Origin: Pararobbsia alpina
GTDB lineage: Bacteria > Pseudomonadota > Gammaproteobacteria > Burkholderiales > Burkholderiaceae
Direction of reading: 5' to 3'
DNA length: 64,000 nt
Assembly (NCBI RefSeq): GCF_902859895.1
Contig: NZ_CADIKM010000009.1
Coordinates: 62,001-126,000 of the forward strand
The translations under genes were made by a program, and so were the position numbers. The notes under the pieces were generated by a model. That model had not been told where the DNA came from. It saw nothing but the letters and a program-made list of their open reading frames with translations, and did not search any database. Shown here in pieces: positions 1 through 8,860 of this stretch (the stretch's first letter is position 1; each line of letters begins with the position of its first letter).

Positions 1-1170
1 GAGGAGATGCTGGCGCGGGTTGGCGGCGAGGACATCCATCCCGCCGCCCCGGCGGGGACCCTGCCGCTGTCGCGCCAGCAGATGGTGGAAATCGCCAAGG
101 CCCTGGCGCGGCAACCGAGGGTGCTGATCCTGGACGAGGCGACCTCGGCCTTGACTGCGGCCGATGTGGCCAAGGTCTTCACGCTTCTGAAACGACTCCG
201 CGCGGAGAACATGGCAATCATCTACATCTCTCACCGGATGCATGAGATCGCCGAACTTGCCGACGAATGCACCGTTTTCCGCAACGGCCGCTACATCGAG
301 ACCTTCGCCGCAGGCACCAAGTCGGATGACGCCATCGTCGAGATGATGATCGGCCGAGAATACTCGAGCGCCTTTCCGCCGCTCGGCGGGACCAGGCGCG
401 AGGGGAAACCCGCGCTTGCGGTCCGCAATCTTTCCTGGGCGGGAGAGTTGAAGGATGTCTCGCTCGAGGTGCATCCAGGTGAAGTGGTCGGCCTTGGTGG
501 GCTCGACGGCCAAGGCCAGCGGCAATTCCTGCTTGCGCTCTTTGGCGCGCTGATCGGTGTCGAGGGCGAGATTGAAGTGGCCGGTATGCCGGTCAAGATC
601 TTGAGCCCCCGTCAAGCGAAGTCGCCCGAGCTCGGGTTGGCCCTGATTCCAGAGGACCGCAAGAATGAAGGGCTGATGCTGCCGATGACGGTGCGCGAGA
701 ACCTGTCCTTCGCCGCACTCGATGCCGTGAGCGGATTCGGCTGGATCGACCGTAAGGCCGAGGTAGAACGGATCGATGCAGTGGTGCGCCAACTGGCGAT
801 CAAGTCGGACGGGCTCGACGGCCCAGTGGCCGCGCTTTCCGGCGGCAACCAGCAGAAGGTGGTAATCGGCAAATGGCTGATGACCAAGCCGCGCATTGTG
901 CTCCTGAACGATCCGACAAGAGGGATCGACGTTGGCACCAAGCAGGAAATCTACCAGTTGCTGCGGCGGCTGGCTGAGCAAGGGACGGCCGTCCTGTTCT
1001 ATTCCACCAACTACGACGAACTGATCGGTTGCTGCGACCGGGTCGCCATCTTCTACGACGGCACCATCAGTCAAATGCTGCAAGGCGCAGAGTTGACCGA
1101 ACACAACCTGGTCGGTGCCGCGCTGAACCTGACATCGGCCGCGCAGCGGCACGACTCGAATATCACCTAG
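1..1170 (+). CDS. Sugar ABC transporter ATP-binding protein (RbsA/MglA/XylG type), 5' end cut by window
   Basis: This is the energising subunit of a ribose/xylose/galactose-type sugar importer at the cytoplasmic face of the inner membrane. The frame is open at base 1, so the true start and the first Walker A lie outside the window. The fragment of about 389 residues holds the end of the first nucleotide-binding domain (signature LSRQQMVEIAKAL, Walker B VLILDEATSAL) and a complete second one with the degenerate P-loop usual for this family (GLDGQGQR), signature LSGGNQQKV and VLLNDPTRGIDVG. Two-domain ATPases of this family usually have about 500 residues. Two permeases follow at 27 and 8 bases, so this is one operon; the binding protein is presumably upstream. 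The substrate cannot be read from sequence. Confidence 0.93.
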   Translation, partial: EEMLARVGGEDIHPAAPAGTLPLSRQQMVEIAKALARQPRVLILDEATSALTAADVAKVFTLLKRLRAENMAIIYISHRMHEIAELADECTVFRNGRYIETFAAGTKSDDAIVEMMIGREYSSAFPPLGGTRREGKPALAVRNLSWAGELKDVSLEVHPGEVVGLGGLDGQGQRQFLLALFGALIGVEGEIEVAGMPVKILSPRQAKSPELGLALIPEDRKNEGLMLPMTVRENLSFAALDAVSGFGWIDRKAEVERIDAVVRQLAIKSDGLDGPVAALSGGNQQKVVIGKWLMTKPRIVLLNDPTRGIDVGTKQEIYQLLRRLAEQGTAVLFYSTNYDELIGCCDRVAIFYDGTISQMLQGAELTEHNLVGAALNLTSAAQRHDSNIT

Positions 1171-1197
1171 CCAGACGAACGCCGCACGAGGCAGACC

Positions 1198-2193
1198 ATG
1201 ACGGGCAGACCGCGCGAGGGCAATTGGCACTACTGGTTCGCGGCGCAGCGCGGCGCGCTGGTCGCCATCGCCATCTTCCTGGCAATGTTTGGCGTCTATG
1301 GAGTGGCCCAGCCGATCGGGCTGAGCGCCGATGTCGTCAACACGGCGGCCAACAAGGGTGCGCTGCTGGCGCTCGTTGCCATGGCGCAGACGTTGCCGGT
1401 ACTGACCGGCGGGCTCGACCTTTCGGTCGGCATGATCTTCATGCTGGCCAACTGCCTGGCATCGACCATCGTCACGGGCGATCCGGCGATGACAGCGCTC
1501 GGCATCGTCGGCGTGCTCGCAGCGGGCCTGCTTTGCGGGCTGGTGAACGGGTTGATCGTCGTCTACGGCCGGCTGCAGCCGCTGATCGCCACACTTGCGA
1601 CCAGCGCGATCTATTTCGGCCTCTCCCTCGCCCTACGTCCGCAGCCGGGCGGTGAGATCAACAACGAGTTCGCCGATCTGATGACGCGGTCGACCTTTGG
1701 CGTGCCCTCCTCGTTACTGTTGATCCTGGGTGCCATCGTCTTCGTCTGGATGCCCTACCGGAATTCCACGCTAGGACGGGCGGCCTATGCGGTGGGCTCG
1801 TCGGAACAGGCGGCTTACATGTCTGGCGTCCCGATCGCACGGGTAAAGCTCTGGGCCTATACGCTCGCCGGGCTCTTCGCCGCCCTGGGCGGGCTGCTGC
1901 TGACCTGCATCACCTTTTCCGGCGAAGCGCGGGCCGCGCTCGGCGCCGACTACACGCTGAACTCGATCGCCGCCCTGGTGATCGGCGGCACCTCGCTCTT
2001 CGGTGGCTCCGGCGGAGTGGTCGGTTCCATCTTCGGGGCTTTCGTGATGCGGACGGTGGGCGATCTGCTCGTCGTGTTCAATATCAATCCGGTGCTACAG
2101 CCGCTGTTTGTCGGTGTCGTCCTGCTTTTCGCAGTCAGCCTCGGCTCGCTGCGCTTGCTGCGCGTTCGCAACAAGCTGGACCTCTTTCGCTAG
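1198..2193 (+). CDS. Sugar ABC transporter permease 1 (RbsC/BPD_transp_2 family)
   Basis: An inner-membrane translocator subunit of 331 residues, hydrophobic throughout with about eight to ten predicted membrane segments. Family landmarks include LTGGLDLSVGMIF near residue 82, typical of RbsC/XylH-type permeases, and the C-terminal segment ALVIGGTSLFGGSGGVVGS, which contacts the ATPase. It follows the ATPase gene closely and is followed 8 bases later by a second, different permease, so the importer is a heterodimer. That arrangement is known for Rha (rhamnose) and Lsr (AI-2) type importers, but the substrate here is unassigned. Confidence 0.93.
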   Translation: MTGRPREGNWHYWFAAQRGALVAIAIFLAMFGVYGVAQPIGLSADVVNTAANKGALLALVAMAQTLPVLTGGLDLSVGMIFMLANCLASTIVTGDPAMTALGIVGVLAAGLLCGLVNGLIVVYGRLQPLIATLATSAIYFGLSLALRPQPGGEINNEFADLMTRSTFGVPSSLLLILGAIVFVWMPYRNSTLGRAAYAVGSSEQAAYMSGVPIARVKLWAYTLAGLFAALGGLLLTCITFSGEARAALGADYTLNSIAALVIGGTSLFGGSGGVVGSIFGAFVMRTVGDLLVVFNINPVLQPLFVGVVLLFAVSLGSLRLLRVRNKLDLFR

Positions 2194-2201
2194 CGCCCGC
2201 C

Positions 2202-3194
2202 ATGCTTCGCTTCTTGCCAAGGATCGACGCCGCGACGCTGATCGCATTCGGCTGCATTCTGCTGCTGCTCTTGTTGGGCGCCGCAGCCAAGCCGGGCTTC
2301 CTGTCAGTCGACTATCTCGCCCAGCAACTCCAGATCGCCTCCTTCCTCGGCACGATTGCGACGGGGGCAATGATCGTGATCCTCATAGGGCAGATTGACC
2401 TGTCGATCCCCTGGACGATCGCCATCGGCGGCATGATGGCCACCGGCGCCTCGGGGATCCTCGGGGACGCCCTCGGCGTGCCGCTCGCCATCCCTTTCGG
2501 GATCTTCTGCGGTCTCCTGGTCGGGGTGGTGAACGGCTTGGGGGTTGCCTATCTGCGGGCGCCTTCAATGATCTTCACGCTGGGCATGAACGCCGTCGCC
2601 CAAGGCCTGATGGTCTTTCATACCGGCGGCTTCGCGCCGCAGGATCGAGCCACCGGGCTCATGGTCGCGATCGCTAGCGGCCAGTTGATCCCGGGAATTT
2701 CAAATCCCCTACTCGTATGGATCGTGCTCGGGGCAGTCACGGTCTACATGCTGACGAGCACCCGGCTCGGCCGCCAGATCTACGCGATCGGCAATCGGGA
2801 GCGGGCCGTGTTTCTCTCCGGCGTGGACAGCCGACGGGTTACCGTGATCGCCTTTGCGCTGTCCGGCACCTGCGCCGCGGCCGGCGGCGTGCTGCTTGCC
2901 GGCTGGGCGAATCGCTCCTATCAGGCGATGGGCGACCCCTATCTGTTGCCTACGATCGCGGCGATCGTGCTTGGCGGCACGAATGTGCTCGGCGGCCGCG
3001 GCACCTATCTCGGCACCGTCGCGGGCGTGATCCTGATTACGCTTCTGCAATCGATCCTCTCCGTGCTACAGCCGCAGGACTATTTCGCGGAGATTGGCAT
3101 CAGACTGCCGGCCGACGTCTTCCGCCAAGTGGTTTTCGGTCTGGTGATCATCGTGATGATGATGTTCTATGGTCGCGAAAAGGTGGTTCGGTAG
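2202..3194 (+). CDS. Sugar ABC transporter permease 2 (RbsC/BPD_transp_2 family)
   Basis: The second membrane subunit of the same importer, 330 residues. It carries the family landmarks LIGQIDLSIPWTIA near residue 65 and IVLGGTNVLGGRGTYLGT near residue 255. It differs clearly from the preceding permease, so the pair is a heterodimeric translocator rather than a recent duplication. Gene order ATPase-permease-permease with tight spacing indicates co-transcription. The gene ends 20 bases before the convergent diguanylate cyclase gene. No sugar kinase or dehydrogenase lies directly downstream to betray the substrate. Confidence 0.92.
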   Translation: MLRFLPRIDAATLIAFGCILLLLLLGAAAKPGFLSVDYLAQQLQIASFLGTIATGAMIVILIGQIDLSIPWTIAIGGMMATGASGILGDALGVPLAIPFGIFCGLLVGVVNGLGVAYLRAPSMIFTLGMNAVAQGLMVFHTGGFAPQDRATGLMVAIASGQLIPGISNPLLVWIVLGAVTVYMLTSTRLGRQIYAIGNRERAVFLSGVDSRRVTVIAFALSGTCAAAGGVLLAGWANRSYQAMGDPYLLPTIAAIVLGGTNVLGGRGTYLGTVAGVILITLLQSILSVLQPQDYFAEIGIRLPADVFRQVVFGLVIIVMMMFYGREKVVR

Positions 3195-3214
3195 GCGCTG
3201 TTCACCCCAAATCA

Positions 3215-4390
3215 TCAGGCAGCTGAGCGGCGTGCGCCGGGCTGTGCCAAATCGAGCCGGTTACCGCCCAGCGATTTCGCGATGTATAACGCTTGGTCAG
3301 CAGCTGCCAGCAGGTCGGTAAGCGTGGAGGCTGTGCTTCCAAGCTGCGCCAGGCCAATGCTGACCGTGGCCTTTACCTCAGTTCCGTTGACGCGATGAGA
3401 GATCTTCTCAGCGAAACGTCTAACTACGGCCTCGCCCACCTCTTTGGCACGGATGCTGTCATGACCAGGCAGCAGCGCAGCAAATTCTTCTCCGCCAAGG
3501 CGAGCGAGAATCGCCTCGGAACCCACCGCGCTCCTGACAACTTCGCTAAATGATTTCAGGATCTGGTCCCCCGCCTCGTGACCGTATCGATCATTGATCG
3601 CCTTGAAGCGATCAAGGTCGAAGGCAAAAAGTGAAATGGGCAGGGATGCTTCGCCGTCGCGAATGACGCGCGCGCCCTCTTCGAAGAACCATCTGCGATT
3701 GCCGAGACCGGTCAGATAGTCGGTTTGCGATTCCTGCACAAGCTGGCCATGGGCTTCCTCGCGGACGAGTCTGAGCAGCGACATCGGCAGAATGACCGAA
3801 TACAGCACGCCCTCGTACATCGTGATTGTGCTGGCAATGGACTCAACATCATGCCCGTACCCTGTCACCAGCCAAGGCAAGATGAATGCCCTGAAGGCAT
3901 AAAACAGCGCATGGACGCCCGACACCAACATGGTGATGTTCCGGGATTGCAACCCTTTCATCCCGTCGTTTCGCAGCAGTTCGAGAGATGTCATGCCGCA
4001 AACCAACCCGATTGGAAATGCGCATCCGTAGTACCAGATTGCATCCGGCCACTGCGCGCCTCCAACTGCCCACGTCAGCGCCATTGCGGCAAGCAGGCCC
4101 ATCGAAGCTGCGCGGTATTGCCGTTTGTTCAGCGATGCGACACCGTGCAGAATCAACAGATAGCCGCAAAGGAGGATGAGGTTGCTCAAAGCAGAGCCTG
4201 TCACGCCGGGAAGGTCGTGACGTAACGTCACCGCAGCGCAGCCGATGGCAAGCGTCGCGTATCCCGCTGCCAATATCCCCAACTCCCTGCTGCGCTTTGG
4301 ATGTATCCGACGCTCCCAAAGCGTCAGTGCAGAACTGGCGAACAGCGTCCCGATCGCAAGTAGATAAACGGTAATAAGATCAACGTGCAT
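3215..4390 (-). CDS. Membrane-anchored diguanylate cyclase (GGDEF protein)
   Basis: A 391-residue protein predicted to make cyclic di-GMP from two GTP. The first ~210 residues are hydrophobic with about six membrane segments, a MASE-like sensor without a recognisable ligand site. A GGDEF domain follows, beginning near DYLTGLGNRRWF, with DLDRFKAINDRYGHEAGDQ and the intact active-site loop RLGGEEFA near residue 300. The position of the product-inhibition I-site (RxxD, five residues before GGEEF) reads GSEA, so feedback inhibition at that site is probably lost. No EAL or HD-GYP domain is present. The gene is monocistronic and converges on the ABC transporter operon. Confidence 0.92.
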   Translation of the reverse strand: MHVDLITVYLLAIGTLFASSALTLWERRIHPKRSRELGILAAGYATLAIGCAAVTLRHDLPGVTGSALSNLILLCGYLLILHGVASLNKRQYRAASMGLLAAMALTWAVGGAQWPDAIWYYGCAFPIGLVCGMTSLELLRNDGMKGLQSRNITMLVSGVHALFYAFRAFILPWLVTGYGHDVESIASTITMYEGVLYSVILPMSLLRLVREEAHGQLVQESQTDYLTGLGNRRWFFEEGARVIRDGEASLPISLFAFDLDRFKAINDRYGHEAGDQILKSFSEVVRSAVGSEAILARLGGEEFAALLPGHDSIRAKEVGEAVVRRFAEKISHRVNGTEVKATVSIGLAQLGSTASTLTDLLAAADQALYIAKSLGGNRLDLAQPGARRSAA

Positions 4391-4617
4391 CTCTGATGTA
4401 GTAGCGCCCGATATATCGCGGCGGCAGGCGCATTTTCGCTCGCCGTGTATATCTATAACGGCCCGGAGGCGGAAAACTTGAGACTACAGCCCGTTCCGGT
4501 TGGACATTGGCTCAATAGCGTTGTTGTATGCAACGACGAGTGCGAGCGTGGATGTCCGTGATGGATTGCCAGCCACCTGACGTCTGCTTATCGGCCGGAT
4601 GCGGCTGCGGGTCTTAG

Positions 4618-5391
4618 TCAGTCGCGTTTTAATACAGCGCTGTAAGCCAGATTGCCATCGGCGACGGCAAACAGGAAGTCGTTATCTCTTCCACTCCCGT
4701 CATCGACGAGGGTAGCGAGACCGGTCAGCGTTTGGCTGCCCACCTGCAGGGTCATGCCATAGGCATCGACCGTCGGATCGATAACGAATAACGTGCCAGG
4801 GAAAGCCTGTCCGGCCGCATCCCGGTAAGAGAGAATTCCGTTAACATCGATACTCAGAGCGGTGAGTGTCTGTGTGAATGAGTAGGCCCCTGCGGCGCGC
4901 GGCAGTGTACCCGGCTCGTTAAAGTAGTCCGGATAGAAGTTCAGGAACGAGATCGTCCCGCTGTCATCGGCAGTGGTGTAGTTGGCGAATGCGGTGCCGG
5001 TACGATCATCGAACTGTCCAACGATCTGGAAAGGTTGCACAGGCCCGGCACTAGCGGTCGGCGACACCAGCGTGACATCTGTCCCATCACAGTTTGTCTG
5101 TAGATAGGTCGTGCCGGCACCGGAAAAAAAAGGTCCGTTTGCTGCGATGTTTGCACTGATCTGCTGACAGTCGTTGGTGATAAGGCTCAACGCACCGTCC
5201 GCTGTCACGATCACGAACATGCCCGTGTCGCCGCCATTCAAGTTCGAGTGCAGATTGCCGTTCCAGATGCCTTCCATGATGCCGGCAACCCCGAACGGCC
5301 TTTGGGTGCTGTGATCGTCGTGGCCGCCGCCGCATGCCGCCACGCTGCCTAGCAGGACAGCCGACAATAGCCAAACCCAGAACGTCTTCAT
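4618..5391 (-). CDS. Putative lipoprotein of unknown function
   Basis: A 257-residue protein with a clear lipoprotein signal: a short charged N-terminus, a hydrophobic stretch (VWLLSAVLLG) and the lipobox SVAAC followed by glycines, so it should be anchored by Cys20 in the periplasm or outer membrane. The mature part is rich in Gly, Thr and Asp with repeated beta-type segments (for example DGALSLITNDCQQI, GQFDDRTGTAFANY), suggesting a beta-sandwich or beta-barrel fold. I recognise no family. It stands alone between the GGDEF gene and a porin remnant. Confidence 0.75.
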   Translation of the reverse strand: MKTFWVWLLSAVLLGSVAACGGGHDDHSTQRPFGVAGIMEGIWNGNLHSNLNGGDTGMFVIVTADGALSLITNDCQQISANIAANGPFFSGAGTTYLQTNCDGTDVTLVSPTASAGPVQPFQIVGQFDDRTGTAFANYTTADDSGTISFLNFYPDYFNEPGTLPRAAGAYSFTQTLTALSIDVNGILSYRDAAGQAFPGTLFVIDPTVDAYGMTLQVGSQTLTGLATLVDDGSGRDNDFLFAVADGNLAYSAVLKRD

Positions 5392-5579
5392 GGCTTCACC
5401 TGCATGTTACATAGACCCGAAAGTGGCCTGGCAAATAATGCAGCGGCGTAAAGCGGGGTCAGTGTGTCGTCGGCATGCGATTCGTCGCAAAGGCCAAATA
5501 TCTGAGCAAGATCGATTCCCGCGGAGAAGCCGCCGCCGCCGGTTACCTGGTTGCTATGGCGTTTTAAGCGGCCATCGCC

Positions 5580-5960
5580 GAAGACTCAACGTAGCGATGG
5601 TGTTCCGTACACGGACCTCGGACGGCGGGACATGGAACTCGTGGAAATTCGACAACTTCGAGATCAATGATCAGTACTTCTTTCGGCCAAACTTTTGGCT
5701 CGGTGGCGGCTATATCTTTACCGACGCGCGACTCGCTTCGACCGTCGGCGGTTTCAAACCCGAGTTGGCATCAGATCACCCTGATGCTCGACTACGATGT
5801 AACCAAGCGGACGTCGCTCTATATGCAAGCTGAGGGGCAGCACGTGGTCAGCGCGCACACGGGCACGGAGTTTGACTATGCGGATAGCTTGGCAGCAGCG
5901 GATATGTCCTCGGGTGAAAACCAGGTGGTCTATCGCGTCGGAATCACTCACCGCTTCTGA
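5580..5960 (+). pseudogene. Remnant of a Gram-negative porin (C-terminal third, frameshifted)
   Basis: Two overlapping frames encode the C-terminal beta-strands of a Burkholderia-type trimeric porin. The first covers NDQYFFRPNFWLGGGYIFTD and breaks off at GGFKPE. The second resumes with WHQITLMLDYDVTKRTSLYM and ends in GITHRF, the terminal-phenylalanine signature of outer-membrane barrels. Joining KPE to WHQ requires removing one T from the TT at 5765-5766, so a one-base insertion separates the halves. The remaining two thirds of a normal porin (about 350-400 residues) and its signal peptide are absent, so this is a decayed gene and not only a sequencing error. Confidence 0.8.
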
Positions 5961-6154
5961 CGGGCGCCGCGCCTTGTGGCGTTTCCAAATCTCAAGATTC
6001 CCTGGCTGCCCCGCGACAACTCGATTACTCTTTTCATTGCTATCGCACTGGCGGCCAGGCACCCCGTCACTCCCTTGCGCGCCGGTGACCGCTGAAGAAG
6101 GGAGAGCGGAAATATTCAGCAACCGTTCCATCCTTATTTGACGTTGCGGAGCCT

Positions 6155-6181
6155 TCGGCTGCCGGCAGCGGCGGCAGCCGA
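6155..6181. repeat. Perfect 10-bp inverted repeat upstream of the cNMP/TrxR-like gene
   Basis: TCGGCTGCCG at 6155-6164 is repeated in inverse orientation as CGGCAGCCGA at 6172-6181 with a 7-base loop. It lies 45 bases before the start codon of the following oxidoreductase. It has no T-tract, so it may be a 5'-leader hairpin, an operator or a factor-dependent terminator. Function is inferred only. Confidence 0.4.
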
Positions 6182-6226
6182 CCAGACGGTAGCGGCTTCG
6201 ACCAGTCGCTGAAGGAGGAACTCGCG

Positions 6227-7984
6227 ATGAGCAACGAGTCAAGACCGGGCGACGGTACGCCCGCCGATCAGATGGCAGGCGATGCGAGCCGTATCGACGA
6301 TGAGGCGGTACTCGAGGATCCGAGCGTGCGCGACCATCCACGCTACCACCAGATGTTTCCGGTCCTCACGGAGGTCGAAGTCGACAGGGTGCGTCGCTTC
6401 GGCAGCCCGTTCTGCTACTTCAAAGGCGAATTGCTCTATCGTGCGGGAAGCCTTTGCCCGGGAATGTTCGTCCTGCTCTCGGGCAAAGTCCGGATAGTCG
6501 GTCGTGATGGCCTCGGCCACGAACGGATCATTCACACCTACACGCAGCGCGGCGAGTTCACCTCGGATGTCACCCAACTCTCGAGCAAGCCCGCGGTTGT
6601 AGACGCGCATGTTGTCGAAGATGTCCAGGCGCTGTTGGTGCGGCCCGACGAACTCAGCGCCATGATGATCAGCGAAGCCGATCTTGGCGAAAAGATCATG
6701 CGCGCACTGATTCTGAGGCGCGTCCTCGTGATCGAGCGCGGACAAGGTGTTGTTCTTGTCGGCACCTCCGGTAACCCCCACCTCCTCGCCTTGCAGAATT
6801 TCCTGCGCCGCAACGCTTTTCCTAACATGACGCTCGATGCGGACCTGGACATGGAAGCCATTGCGCTACTCGAGCGCCTGACGCCGAAGCCCGACGACTT
6901 CCCGCTCGTCGTTTGCCCGGACGGCACTGTGCTGCGAAACCCCGATGAGGGGCAGCTCGCATCTTGCCTCGGACTGATTCCCGAGTTCGATCCGACGCAC
7001 GTCTACGATGTGGTAATCGTCGGCGCAGGCCCCGGCGGGCTTGCGACGGCCGTCTACGCGGCATCAGAGGGAATGTCGGTCGCGGCGCTCGATGGTCGCG
7101 CACCCGGTGGCCAGGCCGGTACGAGTTCGCGCATCGAGAACTATCTGGGCTTCCCCACCGGCATCTCGGGGAACGCTCTCGCGGGCCGCGCCTTCGTTCA
7201 GGCGCAGAAGTTCGGTGCACATATCGGCATCCCCTGCGAGGTCAAGGCTTTGTATTGCGACAAGCAACCGCCTGCCGTGGGGCTTGCCGATGGCCGCCGC
7301 ATTACCGCGCGCACGGTGGTCATCGCCAGTGGCGCGGAGTATCGGCGGCCGGTCGTCGAAGACCTCGCGCGCTTCGAGCGCTGTGGTGTCTATTACTGGG
7401 CTACGCCGATCGAGGCGAGGCTGTGCCGCAAGGAGCCGGTGTTGCTGCTCGGTGGCGGCAATTCGGCTGGGCAGGCGGCGGTCTTCCTGGCATCACATGC
7501 CGAGCATGTGCATATGTTCATTCGAGGCGCGAGCCTCGAGCACAGCATGTCGCACTACCTGAGCGAACGTATCGCATCGCTGCCGAACGTTACACTTCAT
7601 ACGCGCATCGAACTGACCGCGCTTGAGGGGGATGCGCGACTCGAACGCGTGCACTACCGTGGCGCCGGTGGCATTGAAGGATGCATGACGGCACATCATC
7701 TGTTCGTATTCATCGGCGCGGATCCGAATACTGGCTGGCTCAACACATGCCGCGTGTCGCTCGACCGCAAAGGGTTCGTATTGACGGGCACTGACCTTGC
7801 GGAAGCTGGCGTGCAATCGATGCCGTTACAGACGAGCGTCGAGGGCGTCTTCGCAATCGGCGACGTTCGTTCAGGATCGACCAAGCGCGTCGCGTCGGCA
7901 GTGGGCGAAGGCGCAGCCGTGGTGGCGCAGATTCATCGTTTCCTGGCTAGTGCGCGAGAAAGCATGTCGAGTCCAGTCAGATAG
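6227..7984 (+). CDS. Cyclic-nucleotide-binding / thioredoxin-reductase-like FAD oxidoreductase
   Basis: A 585-residue three-part protein. Residues ~45-165 form a CAP_ED-type cyclic-nucleotide-binding beta-roll. Residues ~180-250 look like a small thioredoxin-fold linker. From ~260 on it is a class II pyridine-nucleotide-disulfide oxidoreductase with FAD motif VIVGAGPGGLAT, GGQAGTSSRIENYLGFP, NADPH motif LLLGGGNSAGQAA and the terminal FAD motif FAIGDVRSG. The redox CxxC expected where thioredoxin reductase has YCATCDG is missing: the sequence reads YYWATPIEA near residue 390. It therefore probably does not reduce thioredoxin by the usual disulfide relay. The start is supported by AAGGAGG at 6211-6217. 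It converges exactly onto the next gene with no gap. Confidence 0.9.
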   Translation: MSNESRPGDGTPADQMAGDASRIDDEAVLEDPSVRDHPRYHQMFPVLTEVEVDRVRRFGSPFCYFKGELLYRAGSLCPGMFVLLSGKVRIVGRDGLGHERIIHTYTQRGEFTSDVTQLSSKPAVVDAHVVEDVQALLVRPDELSAMMISEADLGEKIMRALILRRVLVIERGQGVVLVGTSGNPHLLALQNFLRRNAFPNMTLDADLDMEAIALLERLTPKPDDFPLVVCPDGTVLRNPDEGQLASCLGLIPEFDPTHVYDVVIVGAGPGGLATAVYAASEGMSVAALDGRAPGGQAGTSSRIENYLGFPTGISGNALAGRAFVQAQKFGAHIGIPCEVKALYCDKQPPAVGLADGRRITARTVVIASGAEYRRPVVEDLARFERCGVYYWATPIEARLCRKEPVLLLGGGNSAGQAAVFLASHAEHVHMFIRGASLEHSMSHYLSERIASLPNVTLHTRIELTALEGDARLERVHYRGAGGIEGCMTAHHLFVFIGADPNTGWLNTCRVSLDRKGFVLTGTDLAEAGVQSMPLQTSVEGVFAIGDVRSGSTKRVASAVGEGAAVVAQIHRFLASARESMSSPVR

Positions 7985-8611
7985 TCATGCCGCGGGAAGG
8001 GCTGCGACCAGCTCCCGCGTCGTCAAGATGGCGTGCGCATAGGTGGGCCCGTTCAGCTCGTGTGCCGCATGCATCATCTCGTGCTTGAACGCGGCCGTAG
8101 CGTCCTTTACAAGGGTCACGTGGTAGCCGAGTTCCGTTGCAAATCGCGCGGTGCACTCGATGCAGGTATTGGCAAGCAGCCCCACTAGCACGACATGTGT
8201 GATGCCATGTTGTTTTAGCTGGAAGTCAAGATCGGTATTGGCAAAACCGCTCGAGCCCCAATGTTCGAGCGCGATGATGTCGCCCGATTGCGGTGCGAAC
8301 TCTGGATGCCATTCCCCTCCCCACTCGCCCTTGGCAAAGTGGTGGCCTTGCATGATCTTGCGCTGATTCGGACTCGGATGGCACCAGCATTCGTAGTCGC
8401 CCGGCTGCCACCGGCGGTGCGGTGCGATAACGACCTGGATACCGGCATCCCGGACAGCCTTGTTGATGGTGCGAAGATTGTCGAGCAGTCCGACTTCTTC
8501 GGCAACGTCCTTGATAAACGGCCACACCTTGCCGCCTTCTGAGAGAAAGTCGTTATAAGGGTCGACGAGCAACAACGCCGTCGACTTTGCGCTGTAGGTT
8601 ATCTGGCTCAT
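7985..8611 (-). CDS. Isochorismatase-family cysteine hydrolase
   Basis: About 208 residues from the preferred start MSQITYSAKS; the upstream in-frame codons lack family similarity. It has the family hallmarks: the catalytic Asp in LLLVDPYNDF, a Lys/Gly segment and the nucleophile Cys in LVGLLANTCIECTARFA. Such enzymes cleave vinyl ethers or amide bonds (isochorismate, nicotinamide, N-carbamoyl compounds), but the substrate cannot be assigned. Its stop codon directly abuts the stop of the flavoprotein on the other strand, so the two transcripts must overlap. Confidence 0.88.
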   Translation of the reverse strand: MSQITYSAKSTALLLVDPYNDFLSEGGKVWPFIKDVAEEVGLLDNLRTINKAVRDAGIQVVIAPHRRWQPGDYECWCHPSPNQRKIMQGHHFAKGEWGGEWHPEFAPQSGDIIALEHWGSSGFANTDLDFQLKQHGITHVVLVGLLANTCIECTARFATELGYHVTLVKDATAAFKHEMMHAAHELNGPTYAHAILTTRELVAALPAA

Positions 8612-8860
8612 ACGAATTGCTCCAGAACAGGATGTCGCCATTTTATCGCCATGCTCGCCACACTTGGCGTGACTATACGTACTCCTTGACTATAAGTTTG
8701 GCGCCGCGCTTACTGTATCGGCCGGCGCGGAACCCAAACTACTTCGAAGCGAGACAATCTCCTCGTGAATTCATACAGGGCTCCAACACTTGAACACCAC
8801 GCCCACCCGTACAGTTGAGCCTCTCGGGTTCTCCTAGTCTCCTCGCCAATCGGAGATCGT

